A stretch of 6,215 nt of DNA from contig DAOM01000362.1 of NCBI GenBank assembly GCA_002501855.1, forward strand, positions 966-7,180, in the 5' to 3' direction. The stretch is from Candidatus Nitrosopolaris nunavutensis (lineage in GTDB: Archaea; Thermoproteota; Nitrososphaeria; Nitrososphaerales; Nitrososphaeraceae). The number at the start of each line of letters is the position of its first letter. The stretch's first letter is position 1. Below are positions 1-5,879 of this stretch, one piece after another. Position numbers and translations under genes: made by a program. Under the pieces are notes generated by a model. That model worked only from the letters and a program-made list of their open reading frames with translations. It was not told the origin of the DNA and searched no databases.

Positions 1-264
1 CAGGTCTAACTTCGTTTCTTCTATTAGAAAAGGGGTGGGAAATATCTTGTAATTATTTTTCGATATCTTTTGCTTGTAAATTTAGAAACTTTCATCTTAC
101 AGCAAAAAGATAGTGATCATTACCAAACATTAGTAACGTTAATAAGCTTACAGAGAGTACTAATGACAGAATGGGTGAATACCCTAGAGATCGACTGAAT
201 TCGCTTGCAGCTTCTAGTATCGTATCGCTCAGGAATTTAACATACAAATCAGTTGAGGAAAAAT
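1..264. other. AT-rich intergenic region upstream of the first gene
   Basis: No supported coding region on either strand; the longest ATG-started frame seen here, at 163, has 11 codons. The first 110 bases are rich in A/T runs. A weak TATA-like string, AATTTAACAT around 234-243, sits about 25 bp before the ATG at 265. It could drive a nearly leaderless transcript of the next gene, but the match is poor. No RNA gene or repeat array was recognised. Confidence 0.6.
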
Positions 265-1242
265 ATGAGGGCCAAGACTAGTGGCAAGAGTCCAATCACA
301 GCGAGCAAGGTGTTAGATGGAGAGGACAATAGTTATACTGCTTTGACGAATGCTCTAAAATACTCCTTAGATATCCTTAAGGTGAAAGTGGAGACAGAAG
401 TTGGGAGTGAGATTGCAGAGTTGGCAGTTAAACGACTCCCACAAAATGGTATCAGTGGTGGCAAATGGCTGACCGTCACGAAGACCATCGCAGACATCTG
501 TGGTGAAAACGATCGGCACGTATTCAGTCAATCTGAGTTATACGATTTTCTTACGTTGGCTACCAAACAAATGGATAAAAAACATGGCAAAGTATTCGCA
601 TCAAGCGACATTGTCTTTAAGATCTACAGAGATATTATGGAAAACTACCAAAGCGCCGATAAATCTTTGAAAGCAAATTACCCGAAAATCATCGTTGACA
701 TGGTTTCAGTTCTTATGGATGGAAGGGATACAGTTGGTAGGGAGGTAAGCGCCCATAGTATGGAGAGATACTACCAGGCAAGAAAATCAGAGGTATGGCC
801 CCCCAAAAGAGATTCGAGCAAACATATAGACATTGTTGAAAAAGATTACGATCTTATCGAGAGTTTAAGTCAAATAACAGGACGCAAAAGGTCAGACTTA
901 ATAGAATCACTTGGTAAGGTTGAGAGCGCTGACGTCGGGAAGCTAACTGAGCTGTGCCTAAATTACAACAAATTGCAAAAGTACAGTGGCTTAATATCTT
1001 CTGAGGGAGAATTTAAAAAAGAGGTAGAAAATGAGCTAGGTAGAAGACTTACGTATAACCAGCTTCAACATGCAAGTGTATCAGTTAGAAAATCGAGAGA
1101 TTACATCGAAAACGTTTTGGATGGTAAATTTGTACCACATGGCTCACATGGAATTAATCATGTTAGGCACAACTTAGAATATGGTTATCAGCTGATGGGC
1201 CTCATTGAACGTAAGAAACGTGGGTCTCAGAAGTCCCATTAG
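265..1242 (+). CDS. Uncharacterised 325-aa protein with a His-rich C-terminal motif
   Basis: I do not recognise this protein. The ATG at 265 is chosen because TTGAGGA (253-259) forms a Shine-Dalgarno 6-7 nt before it; an in-frame TTG at 253 lies inside that signal. The 325-residue product is soluble, charged and probably mostly helical, with no signal peptide or membrane segment. Its clearest feature is at residues 292-302, HGSHGINHVRH, with histidines at 292, 295, 299 and 302. An aromatic/Gly/Leu stretch (NLEYGYQLMGLIE) and a basic tail follow. HGINHVRH resembles the first histidine block of HD-domain phosphohydrolases (HGxxHxxRV), but no downstream HD pair is present because the protein ends about 23 residues later. 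Metal or nucleic acid binding are possible roles, no more. It stands alone, with long non-coding stretches on both sides. Coding status is strong from length and start signal; function is unknown. Confidence 0.82.
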   Translation: MRAKTSGKSPITASKVLDGEDNSYTALTNALKYSLDILKVKVETEVGSEIAELAVKRLPQNGISGGKWLTVTKTIADICGENDRHVFSQSELYDFLTLATKQMDKKHGKVFASSDIVFKIYRDIMENYQSADKSLKANYPKIIVDMVSVLMDGRDTVGREVSAHSMERYYQARKSEVWPPKRDSSKHIDIVEKDYDLIESLSQITGRKRSDLIESLGKVESADVGKLTELCLNYNKLQKYSGLISSEGEFKKEVENELGRRLTYNQLQHASVSVRKSRDYIENVLDGKFVPHGSHGINHVRHNLEYGYQLMGLIERKKRGSQKSH

Positions 1243-1642
1243 CCCATTAGTGTATCACTGTCATAAACAGCCTGATGATTTCCCTTCGACTTGCGAATTA
1301 GTATGATGGGTCGCAACACGGAAAAGACAGCTTCAGAAGAGACCCAAAATATTTAAGCCTGTATTGGGATCACTTCGCTAAAATAAACAAATGAAAGGCT
1401 GTGGATTATTATCATTTCTGCGTGACAACTCTGCTTAACCGACCAATGAATCTCCTAGCATTACAATAACCCTATACATGTTTCAATCAAGAAATCGACC
1501 CACCAGATAATCAAGATTCTGTTGTTTCGAGGTAGGACAACAAAAAAAGCTTGAAACAAGAAGCAACGAGAACTTTAGAAATAGATAAAATGAACCCGTC
1601 GTCAAGTAGCGTACAGCCAGTTTGGTCAGATGGAGCTATATT
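1243..1642. other. 400-bp gap without a supported gene
   Basis: Only short chance frames are seen: 17 codons from the ATG at 1303, and about 40 codons on the - strand between 1483 and 1605. A TATA-like ATAGATAAAA at 1581-1590 could serve the small zinc-finger gene beginning at 1643. No oligo-T tract follows the upstream gene closely. A TGATGA at 1273-1278 was considered as a C/D guide-RNA box, but no matching D box was found nearby. Confidence 0.5.
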
Positions 1643-1780
1643 GTGACATGTAAGAAGTGTGGCTACATATCAGCGGAAAAGCTAGCCGAGTCAAAAGCAA
1701 GGGAGCATTTGCGTTCACACTTAGGCGGTCCTGAGAATTGCACACGTGGACACGTCAAATTGATAAAAGTCAGAGCATAA
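1643..1780 (+). CDS. Small zinc-finger protein, 45 aa
   Basis: A very short gene that length cut-offs miss. The GTG at 1643 is preceded by GGAG at 1632-1635 with a 7-nt spacer, a good Shine-Dalgarno; the stop is TAA. The product starts MTCKKCGYISAEKLAES and carries C3, C6, H22 and H26. This CX2C-X15-HX3H pattern resembles a C2H2 finger with a longer than classical inner spacing, and the helix segment AREHLRSH supports that. C33 and H37 lie further on and could be alternative ligands. The last residues (VKLIKVRA) look like a beta strand. Small single-finger proteins are common in archaea and are often presumed DNA- or RNA-binding or adaptor proteins; that role is inference here. It is followed by a T8 tract at 1833-1840 and appears monocistronic. 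The antisense frame over the same DNA has no comparable motifs. Confidence 0.78.
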   Translation: MTCKKCGYISAEKLAESKAREHLRSHLGGPENCTRGHVKLIKVRA

Positions 1781-1832
1781 AACATCCGTTCTACGTAATG
1801 TAAAGGTAAATGTTCATCTGCCATACTAAGTG

Positions 1833-1840
1833 TTTTTTTT
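1833..1840 (+). terminator. Oligo-T transcription terminator (T8)
   Basis: Eight consecutive T residues lie 52 bp after the stop of the small zinc-finger gene and about 83 bp before the TATA box of the next unit. Archaeal RNA polymerase can terminate at oligo-T tracts without a stable hairpin. The position between two + strand units fits, but termination is inferred from sequence only. Confidence 0.5.
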
Positions 1841-1922
1841 CTGCCAGGACGCCTGACACTACTTGATTGAACGCTGCTATTGACGAGAAAATGAGCGGCA
1901 CCATGCAATTTCATTGACAATA

Positions 1923-1931
1923 TTATAAATA
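1923..1931 (+). promoter_or_regulatory. TATA box of the nnrE-MBL-cobT unit
   Basis: TTATAAATA is a strong archaeal TATA box. A start about 25 bp downstream of its centre falls near 1952. That gives a leader of about 13 nt before the TTG at 1965, containing AAAGGTCA, a partial Shine-Dalgarno. No other convincing promoter is seen before the two genes that follow, which supports one transcript. Confidence 0.6.
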
Positions 1932-1964
1932 CTCCTGAAATTACAATTACGTAAAGGTCACAAT

Positions 1965-2681
1965 TTGATATTGAGACGAACTACGACGATTAGGCATCTG
2001 GATAAGGCGATCACATCAACTCAGATGTATCAGATCGAAGAAAAAGCTCATAGTCGTCTTGGAATGCATCGTATATATATGATGGAGAACGCGGGGCACG
2101 GCATTGCTGATTTTGTGAGGGCTAACTTTAAAACAAGGTCTCCACGGATGACGCGCCTTGTTGCGGTCTGTGGCACCGGCAACAATGGTGGAGACGTGTT
2201 TGTAGCAGCTAGACATCTCAGCGGATATCCCGGTTATGCGATTACTGTGATATTATTGGGGCGACCGGGTGATTTGCGAACTGAAGAGGCAAGGATAAAC
2301 TGGGAGATCCTGAAAAAAATGGATTCCATAGAGACCAGTTTTTGTAATCGGTTCGATGTCAAGGTGAGAACAAAAATTTCCAAAGCACATGTCATCCTTG
2401 ATGGCATATTTGGAACAGGCATCAGGGGCGATATTCATGAACCACACGCGTCTGCAATACAGTTAATAAACAAATCAGATGCATGGGTTGTTGCGGCCGA
2501 TATCCCTTCAGGACTAGATCCCGATACTGGCAAAAGCGGCCAAAAATGTATCATGGCTGATGCTACCGTAACTTTTCATAGGCTCAAGAGTGGTCTTCTA
2601 AACGATAGAAAACATACAGGCATTGTTTATGTTGAGCATATAGGAATTCCGACGGAAGCAGAGAGAGGAATCCTGAGGTGA
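1965..2681 (+). CDS. nnrE: NAD(P)H-hydrate epimerase (YjeF N-terminal domain only)
   Basis: Epimerises the R form of hydrated NADH/NADPH (NADHX/NADPHX) to the S form, so that the ADP- or ATP-dependent dehydratase can repair it; cytosolic. The YjeF_N signatures appear in order: ITSTQMYQIEEKA (16-28), MENAG (40-44), GTGNNGGDVFVAARHL (70-85), DGIFGTG (146-152; D146 is the expected catalytic acid), ADIPSGLDPDTG (178-189) and ADATVTFHRLKSGL (198-211). One deviation is V78 where the family usually has Gly after NNGGD. At 238 residues it is the epimerase alone; many bacteria and archaea carry it fused to the dehydratase (about 500 residues). The TTG at 1965 is chosen for AAGGT six nt upstream; TTG 1971 is also possible, and the family's N-terminus normally begins just before ITSxxM. 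It heads a three-gene unit with the MBL and cobT genes. Family assignment is firm; the exact start is less so. Confidence 0.92.
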   Translation: MILRRTTTIRHLDKAITSTQMYQIEEKAHSRLGMHRIYMMENAGHGIADFVRANFKTRSPRMTRLVAVCGTGNNGGDVFVAARHLSGYPGYAITVILLGRPGDLRTEEARINWEILKKMDSIETSFCNRFDVKVRTKISKAHVILDGIFGTGIRGDIHEPHASAIQLINKSDAWVVAADIPSGLDPDTGKSGQKCIMADATVTFHRLKSGLLNDRKHTGIVYVEHIGIPTEAERGILR

Positions 2682-2721
2682 CTTTACAACGGTAAAAATA
2701 ATACAAATTCCGGTAGGTCAA

Positions 2722-3315
2722 ATGGATAATTTCACTTATATGTTAGCTGACGAAGATAACGGCGAAGCCGCGGTAATAGATCCATCTTGGGATTTGGAAA
2801 AAATTTTTGACGTCGTAAAAAAAAATGGCTGGAAGGTAAAATACATTATTAATACTCATACCCATTTCGATCACATTCTGGGCAATCAACAAATTGCTGC
2901 AGTAACAGAGGCAAAAATTATACAGCACAAAAACTCGACTCAACCCAATGACATTCCTGTAGAAGATGGACAAATAATTTCGATCGGAAAGATCATGATA
3001 AGGATCATTCACACGCCCGGACATTCAAAGGATAGTATTTCTCTTGTGGTTAACAATGAGTTAGTATTTACTGGCGATACTCTATTTATCGGGAATTGCG
3101 GCAGAATCGACCTGCCTGGCAGTGATGCATCAGAGATGTATGATAGTTTATTCGGCAAAATAGCAAATTTAGATGATTCCATGACCGTCTACCCTGGGCA
3201 TAATTATGGACCAACACAAACTTCCACGATTGGTCAGGAAAAGCAAACCAACTATGTACTGAAAGCGAGATCCAAAGGAGATTTTCTGCGTTTTATGGCA
3301 AGTGCTGATGAGTGA
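2722..3315 (+). CDS. MBL-fold metallohydrolase, glyoxalase II / persulfide dioxygenase-like
   Basis: A metallo-beta-lactamase-fold hydrolase. Metal ligands are visible: THTHFDH (45-51), H101 in HTPGHS (97-102), D119 in FTGDTLF (116-122) and H160 in YPGHNYG (157-163). The GNCGRIDLPGSD block (124-135) is typical of hydroxyacylglutathione hydrolase-like and ETHE1-like proteins. The substrate cannot be set from sequence; a thioester or persulfide of a low-molecular-weight thiol is a reasonable guess. At 197 residues from the ATG it seems clipped: the in-frame codons just upstream (2695-2721) read KIIQIPVGQ, the family's usual first strand before MDNFTY, yet no ATG, GTG or TTG exists there. A GTG at 2678 overlaps the nnrE stop (GTGA) but is in another frame; reading it with a -1 shift near 2692 would restore a normal N-terminus. 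It ends just before cobT, in the same frame. Family call strong; start uncertain; sub-function open. Confidence 0.88.
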   Translation: MDNFTYMLADEDNGEAAVIDPSWDLEKIFDVVKKNGWKVKYIINTHTHFDHILGNQQIAAVTEAKIIQHKNSTQPNDIPVEDGQIISIGKIMIRIIHTPGHSKDSISLVVNNELVFTGDTLFIGNCGRIDLPGSDASEMYDSLFGKIANLDDSMTVYPGHNYGPTQTSTIGQEKQTNYVLKARSKGDFLRFMASADE

Positions 3316-3318
3316 GTC

Positions 3319-4431
3319 TTGTCGAGGAATCAGTATCCCGATATAAGAACGATAAATCAGGGCAATTCTTCGATAACCAGATTTTCAACCAAGTCACCGT
3401 TATTCATCTGCGTGATATCGTATACAGATACTAGTGCCATTCCCGGCATCACCGCAGCAGGCGCCAATCGAGACTTTGTGAAATACACCCCTGCCGCCGA
3501 TGCTGAATTTTTGTATTATGGCTTTTGCAAATGTATCGATAAAGTGCCGATCACGCCTGACGGAAATCCTACTCCGGCTATTATAACAAGAGGTGCCCTT
3601 GGATTAGCAGATATTCCCTTCCTGGTAGTTGACGCTGGTTCAAAGATCAAACCCTCCATTCCCTATGTTTCCTTTGGGATAGACCCTGGCCACAACATCG
3701 AATCCGGTGTGGCAGTTGAATCTATTGATGTTAAGAAGGCGTTCGAGTACGGACGTATATTAGGGAGGCAATTAGGTAAATCTTGCGACCTAATGGTCTT
3801 AGGCGAAAGCATTCCTGGTGGCACCACTACGACGCTGGGAGTTCTTCATGCGCTTGGTATTGATGCAAAGTATAAGGTGAGTAGCAGCATGCAGACAAAT
3901 CCTCATCGTCTAAAAAATACCATAGTCAAGCACAGTATACAAAAGTCAAGGATCTCATTTGGCGAATTAAGAAATAATCCCCTGGAAGCCGTAGCTTTTT
4001 TAGGTGATCCAATGATGCCATCTGTCGCAGGTATATCGGAAGGGGTACTATCGGTCGGAGGGAAAGTTCTCCTCGCTGGAGGAACCCAGATGACAGCAGT
4101 CTTGGCAATTTTGAAATCGCTTGGCCTGAAGATGAAGGAAGTATGTATTGGGACTACCATATATGTAGCCAACGATAATTCTTCAAATCTCGCTGGACTT
4201 GTCAGTTCAATCTCGACCGAAGTTCCAGCCTTTGCAGCTGATCTGCGTATGGAAAAGTCGCATATCCGAGGCTTAGAAGCCTTTGCAAGAGGATTTGTAA
4301 AAGACGGTGTGGGAGCTGGAGGTACTTCAATTGCTGCAATGCTAAAATCAGAGGGAAGAATAAATGGAGATATCCTTTTGAAAGCAATCGAAGAAGAATA
4401 TGAGTGCGTATTGCATGGCAAGTCTCGTTAA
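3319..4431 (+). CDS. cobT: Nicotinate-nucleotide-dimethylbenzimidazole phosphoribosyltransferase, archaeal CobT
   Basis: Transfers phosphoribose from nicotinate mononucleotide to a lower-ligand base such as 5,6-dimethylbenzimidazole. The products are alpha-ribazole phosphate and nicotinate, a step in assembling the cobamide nucleotide loop; cytosolic. The 370 residues fit the archaeal CobT family throughout: SPLFICVIS (26-34), NRDFVKYTPAADAE (50-63), GNPTPAIITRGAL (82-94), LGESIPGGTTTTLGVL (161-176), GDPMMPSVAGI (229-239), GGKVLLAGGTQMTAVLAI (247-264) and GVGAGGTSIAAML (330-342). E163 matches the Glu of the bacterial GEMGIGNTT loop. The late motif has Ala (333) where bacterial LGEGTGA carries its catalytic Glu. 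The TTG at 3319 is the first usable start: the MBL gene's TGA (3313-3315) is in the same frame one codon earlier, suggesting coupled translation. An ATG at 3308 overlaps that stop but is out of frame and closes quickly. Ammonia-oxidising Thaumarchaeota are known cobalamin producers, which fits. Confidence 0.93.
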   Translation: MSRNQYPDIRTINQGNSSITRFSTKSPLFICVISYTDTSAIPGITAAGANRDFVKYTPAADAEFLYYGFCKCIDKVPITPDGNPTPAIITRGALGLADIPFLVVDAGSKIKPSIPYVSFGIDPGHNIESGVAVESIDVKKAFEYGRILGRQLGKSCDLMVLGESIPGGTTTTLGVLHALGIDAKYKVSSSMQTNPHRLKNTIVKHSIQKSRISFGELRNNPLEAVAFLGDPMMPSVAGISEGVLSVGGKVLLAGGTQMTAVLAILKSLGLKMKEVCIGTTIYVANDNSSNLAGLVSSISTEVPAFAADLRMEKSHIRGLEAFARGFVKDGVGAGGTSIAAMLKSEGRINGDILLKAIEEEYECVLHGKSR

Positions 4432-4716
4432 GAGTGGGGGTTTTCCTATTTGTCTGTTGTGGCGGCGAGGGATAATATCCTTATTTGTAAGTAAGTGGCT
4501 TCGTCTCCAACCATAGCGGCTGTGACCTTCCCTTGGCATGATTGCGCACGGGCCGAGAGCAGATGGTCATTGCGGGAATCTTTATTACGCACCCCTCTCT
4601 ACGACTAGAGCAGAATGATGACGATTACGACAGTCCACCTATTAGTCTGACAAAGATGCCAACAGACAAAGATGAAGAGGAATACCGGACTACCGAGTTC
4701 TGTAGTGGTTCTTACA
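4432..4716. other. Gene-poor gap between cobT and tRNA-Glu
   Basis: Nothing coding is supported. A + strand frame from 4542 runs into the tRNA and its tail is simply antisense tRNA. GGGGGTTTT at 4436-4444, just after cobT, is a weak candidate for transcript ending. An isolated ATGATGA (4615-4621) and CTGA (4647-4650) resemble guide-RNA C and D boxes but lack the internal pair and normal spacing. A 9-bp copy of a tRNA D-arm segment occurs at 4685-4693. Confidence 0.5.
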
Positions 4717-4792
4717 TGCTCCGGCCGGGATTTGAACCCGGGATCGTCGCCTTGAGAGGGCGAAATGCTTAACCGGACTACACCACCGGAGC
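4717..4792 (-). tRNA. tRNA-Glu (anticodon CTC)
   Basis: The 76-nt gene folds completely. The acceptor GCTCCGG pairs with CCGGAGC. The D-stem GTGT/GCAT includes G-U pairs around an 11-nt loop. The anticodon stem TCGCC/GGCGA encloses CTCTCAA, placing anticodon CTC at 4756-4754, which reads GAG. The variable loop is 5 nt, and the T-arm is CCGGG/CCCGG with loop TTCAAAT. The discriminator is A and no CCA is encoded, so CCA must be added afterwards. No intron is present. The acceptor and D-arm agree with archaeal tRNA-Glu. It stands alone, opposite in direction to both neighbouring protein genes, with its own TATA box. Confidence 0.97.
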
Positions 4793-4833
4793 GCCGATTT
4801 TTCGTGGAGTAGCACCAATTCTCTTTGCTCTTC

Positions 4834-4841
4834 ATATAAAA
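4834..4841 (-). promoter_or_regulatory. TATA box of tRNA-Glu
   Basis: Read on the - strand this is TTTTATAT, a strong archaeal TATA box. The predicted transcript start about 25 bp on, near 4812, gives a leader of about 20 nt before the mature tRNA 5' end at 4792, to be removed by RNase P. Confidence 0.65.
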
Positions 4842-4865
4842 CTTGTGTGCACCATTTTTATCAAA

Positions 4866-4890
4866 ATCTAATCTAATCTAATCTAATCTA
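4866..4890. repeat. Pentanucleotide tandem repeat (ATCTA)5
   Basis: Five perfect, uninterrupted copies of ATCTA (TAGAT on the other strand) lie between the divergently transcribed tRNA-Glu and the 308-aa protein gene. Being non-coding with a 5-bp unit, a copy change would alter promoter spacing rather than a reading frame. It lies about 25-50 bp upstream of the tRNA TATA box. Confidence 0.95.
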
Positions 4891-4952
4891 CCCGCTTTGT
4901 AAATTCTTACTCACGATCTTTCTCATAAAGGTTCGAGCAGGTCAAAGCACCT

Positions 4953-5879
4953 ATGCAGAAAATTCCCATTTCAATCAAGAAGTATATTGACAATAATATT
5001 GCGTATCCTGTAGCCCTTATTGGTTGCAGGGCAACAGCTCCTAAAACCTCGCTCGATTGTTGTGAATACGATCTAGCAATTTTCAGTGAACGTGCTCCTG
5101 GACACGAGAACAAATTTTTAAGGATAGGCGATCACAATATTGAATTAATTAACATATCTGCTAATCCCAGAAAAAATATAATAGCCACGAACGGTATGAT
5201 AGTAGCTAAGGATTTTGTGGCAGACTATCCCTTTGTGGCATCAAGTCCCGACGGCTTGTCCCACCAATCTTTCGATTATTCAAACTATGCAAATGCCCTT
5301 ACTGCATTCGGAAAAAAAGCTATTGTAGGTTCACTCTTTTGCTACGACAAGATCGACAGTGTTGTGTCAAAAAGCCCTATTCTCGCGTCGATGTGGCTTA
5401 AAATATCCGCCTACGATTTCTTAGAAGGGATACTTGCCCTGTCAGGGTACAGGCCAATGCCTCTTCATGAATTAAATCAGATCCGAAATTTAAATTCTGA
5501 GGAACAAAATATCTCCAATGGGATCAAGGTCGCTCTTGCGTGCATAGGCATCGAAAGAGCAACCAGATCCACGATATCGAGATCATCCTCGGCCCTTCTG
5601 CAGCTATATTCCGAAGATGACGATAAAGAATTGGTTATCGAGAAAGCAAGACATCTAACCAAGCTTGGCATGTTGCCAGACTGTTATTACTATCTCGGCA
5701 AAATAGCTCGGAAAGTTTTGGTAAATAAAAATGCAACCTTTTGCAACTCATATTCTAAACTAATACAGGTGTCGATGGATCTGAGTATTGATGCGCCGCA
5801 GATTCAAAAGCTGCAGCTTGAGCTATTCAGAACAGCCAAAAATGTGCTGAAAAACTACCGTAGAATTACTGCCGCTTGA
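4953..5879 (+). CDS. Putative nucleotidyltransferase-like protein, 308 aa
   Basis: I cannot name a family with certainty. The N-terminal 70 residues look like a divergent nucleotidyltransferase core: a glycine loop, ALIGCRATAP (21-30), then an acidic strand EYDLAIFS (38-45) giving E38 and D40 as an ExD pair, and a later strand IELINIS (63-69) giving E64 as a possible third acidic residue. The usual GS and DxD are replaced by GC and ExD, so activity is uncertain. The rest is mostly helical (for example 135-165 and 215-300), as in enzymes pairing an NTase core with a helical bundle. ATG 4953 is the only start: an in-frame TAA lies at 4926-4928. AGGT at 4939-4942 is a weak, distant Shine-Dalgarno. 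A TATA-like CATAAAG (4924-4930) about 27 bp ahead would fit a leaderless transcript. The 3' end overlaps the convergent zinc-ribbon gene by 25 bp. Coding status is strong; function tentative. Confidence 0.8.
   Translation: MQKIPISIKKYIDNNIAYPVALIGCRATAPKTSLDCCEYDLAIFSERAPGHENKFLRIGDHNIELINISANPRKNIIATNGMIVAKDFVADYPFVASSPDGLSHQSFDYSNYANALTAFGKKAIVGSLFCYDKIDSVVSKSPILASMWLKISAYDFLEGILALSGYRPMPLHELNQIRNLNSEEQNISNGIKVALACIGIERATRSTISRSSSALLQLYSEDDDKELVIEKARHLTKLGMLPDCYYYLGKIARKVLVNKNATFCNSYSKLIQVSMDLSIDAPQIQKLQLELFRTAKNVLKNYRRITAA

Noticed and set aside
1483..1605. 40-codon - strand frame with a hydrophobic stretch, a possible small membrane peptide
   Set aside because: It starts only at a TTG, no Shine-Dalgarno was identified, and an A/T-rich region can give such a hydrophobic string by chance.
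1845..1855. CAGG-ACG-CCTG hairpin just after the T8 tract
   Set aside because: A 4-bp stem is too weak, and it lies on the wrong side of the T run to act as an intrinsic terminator for the + strand gene.
1663..1920. 85-codon - strand frame
   Set aside because: It is antisense to the small zinc-finger gene, which has a better start signal and a motif; this frame has low-complexity composition and no family features.
3903..4421. 172-codon - strand frame inside cobT
   Set aside because: It is a shadow of the strongly conserved cobT coding strand with no motif of its own.
4615..4650. C box (ATGATGA) and D box (CTGA) suggesting a C/D guide RNA
   Set aside because: Only 25 nt separate the boxes and no internal D'/C' pair is visible, so it does not fit the archaeal C/D RNA layout.
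4685..4693. CCGGACTAC repeated from the tRNA D-arm (4773-4781), a possible integration remnant
   Set aside because: Nine bases is too short, it is not at the tRNA 3' end where attachment sites usually lie, and there is no integrase in the window.
4542..4772. 76-codon + strand frame with the tail MLRPGFEPG
   Set aside because: Its C-terminal part is the antisense translation of tRNA-Glu, a well-known artefact, and the rest has no domain or Shine-Dalgarno.
4605..4835. 76-codon - strand frame spanning the tRNA
   Set aside because: It reads through the whole tRNA gene in sense direction, starts next to the tRNA TATA box, and has no recognisable protein motif.
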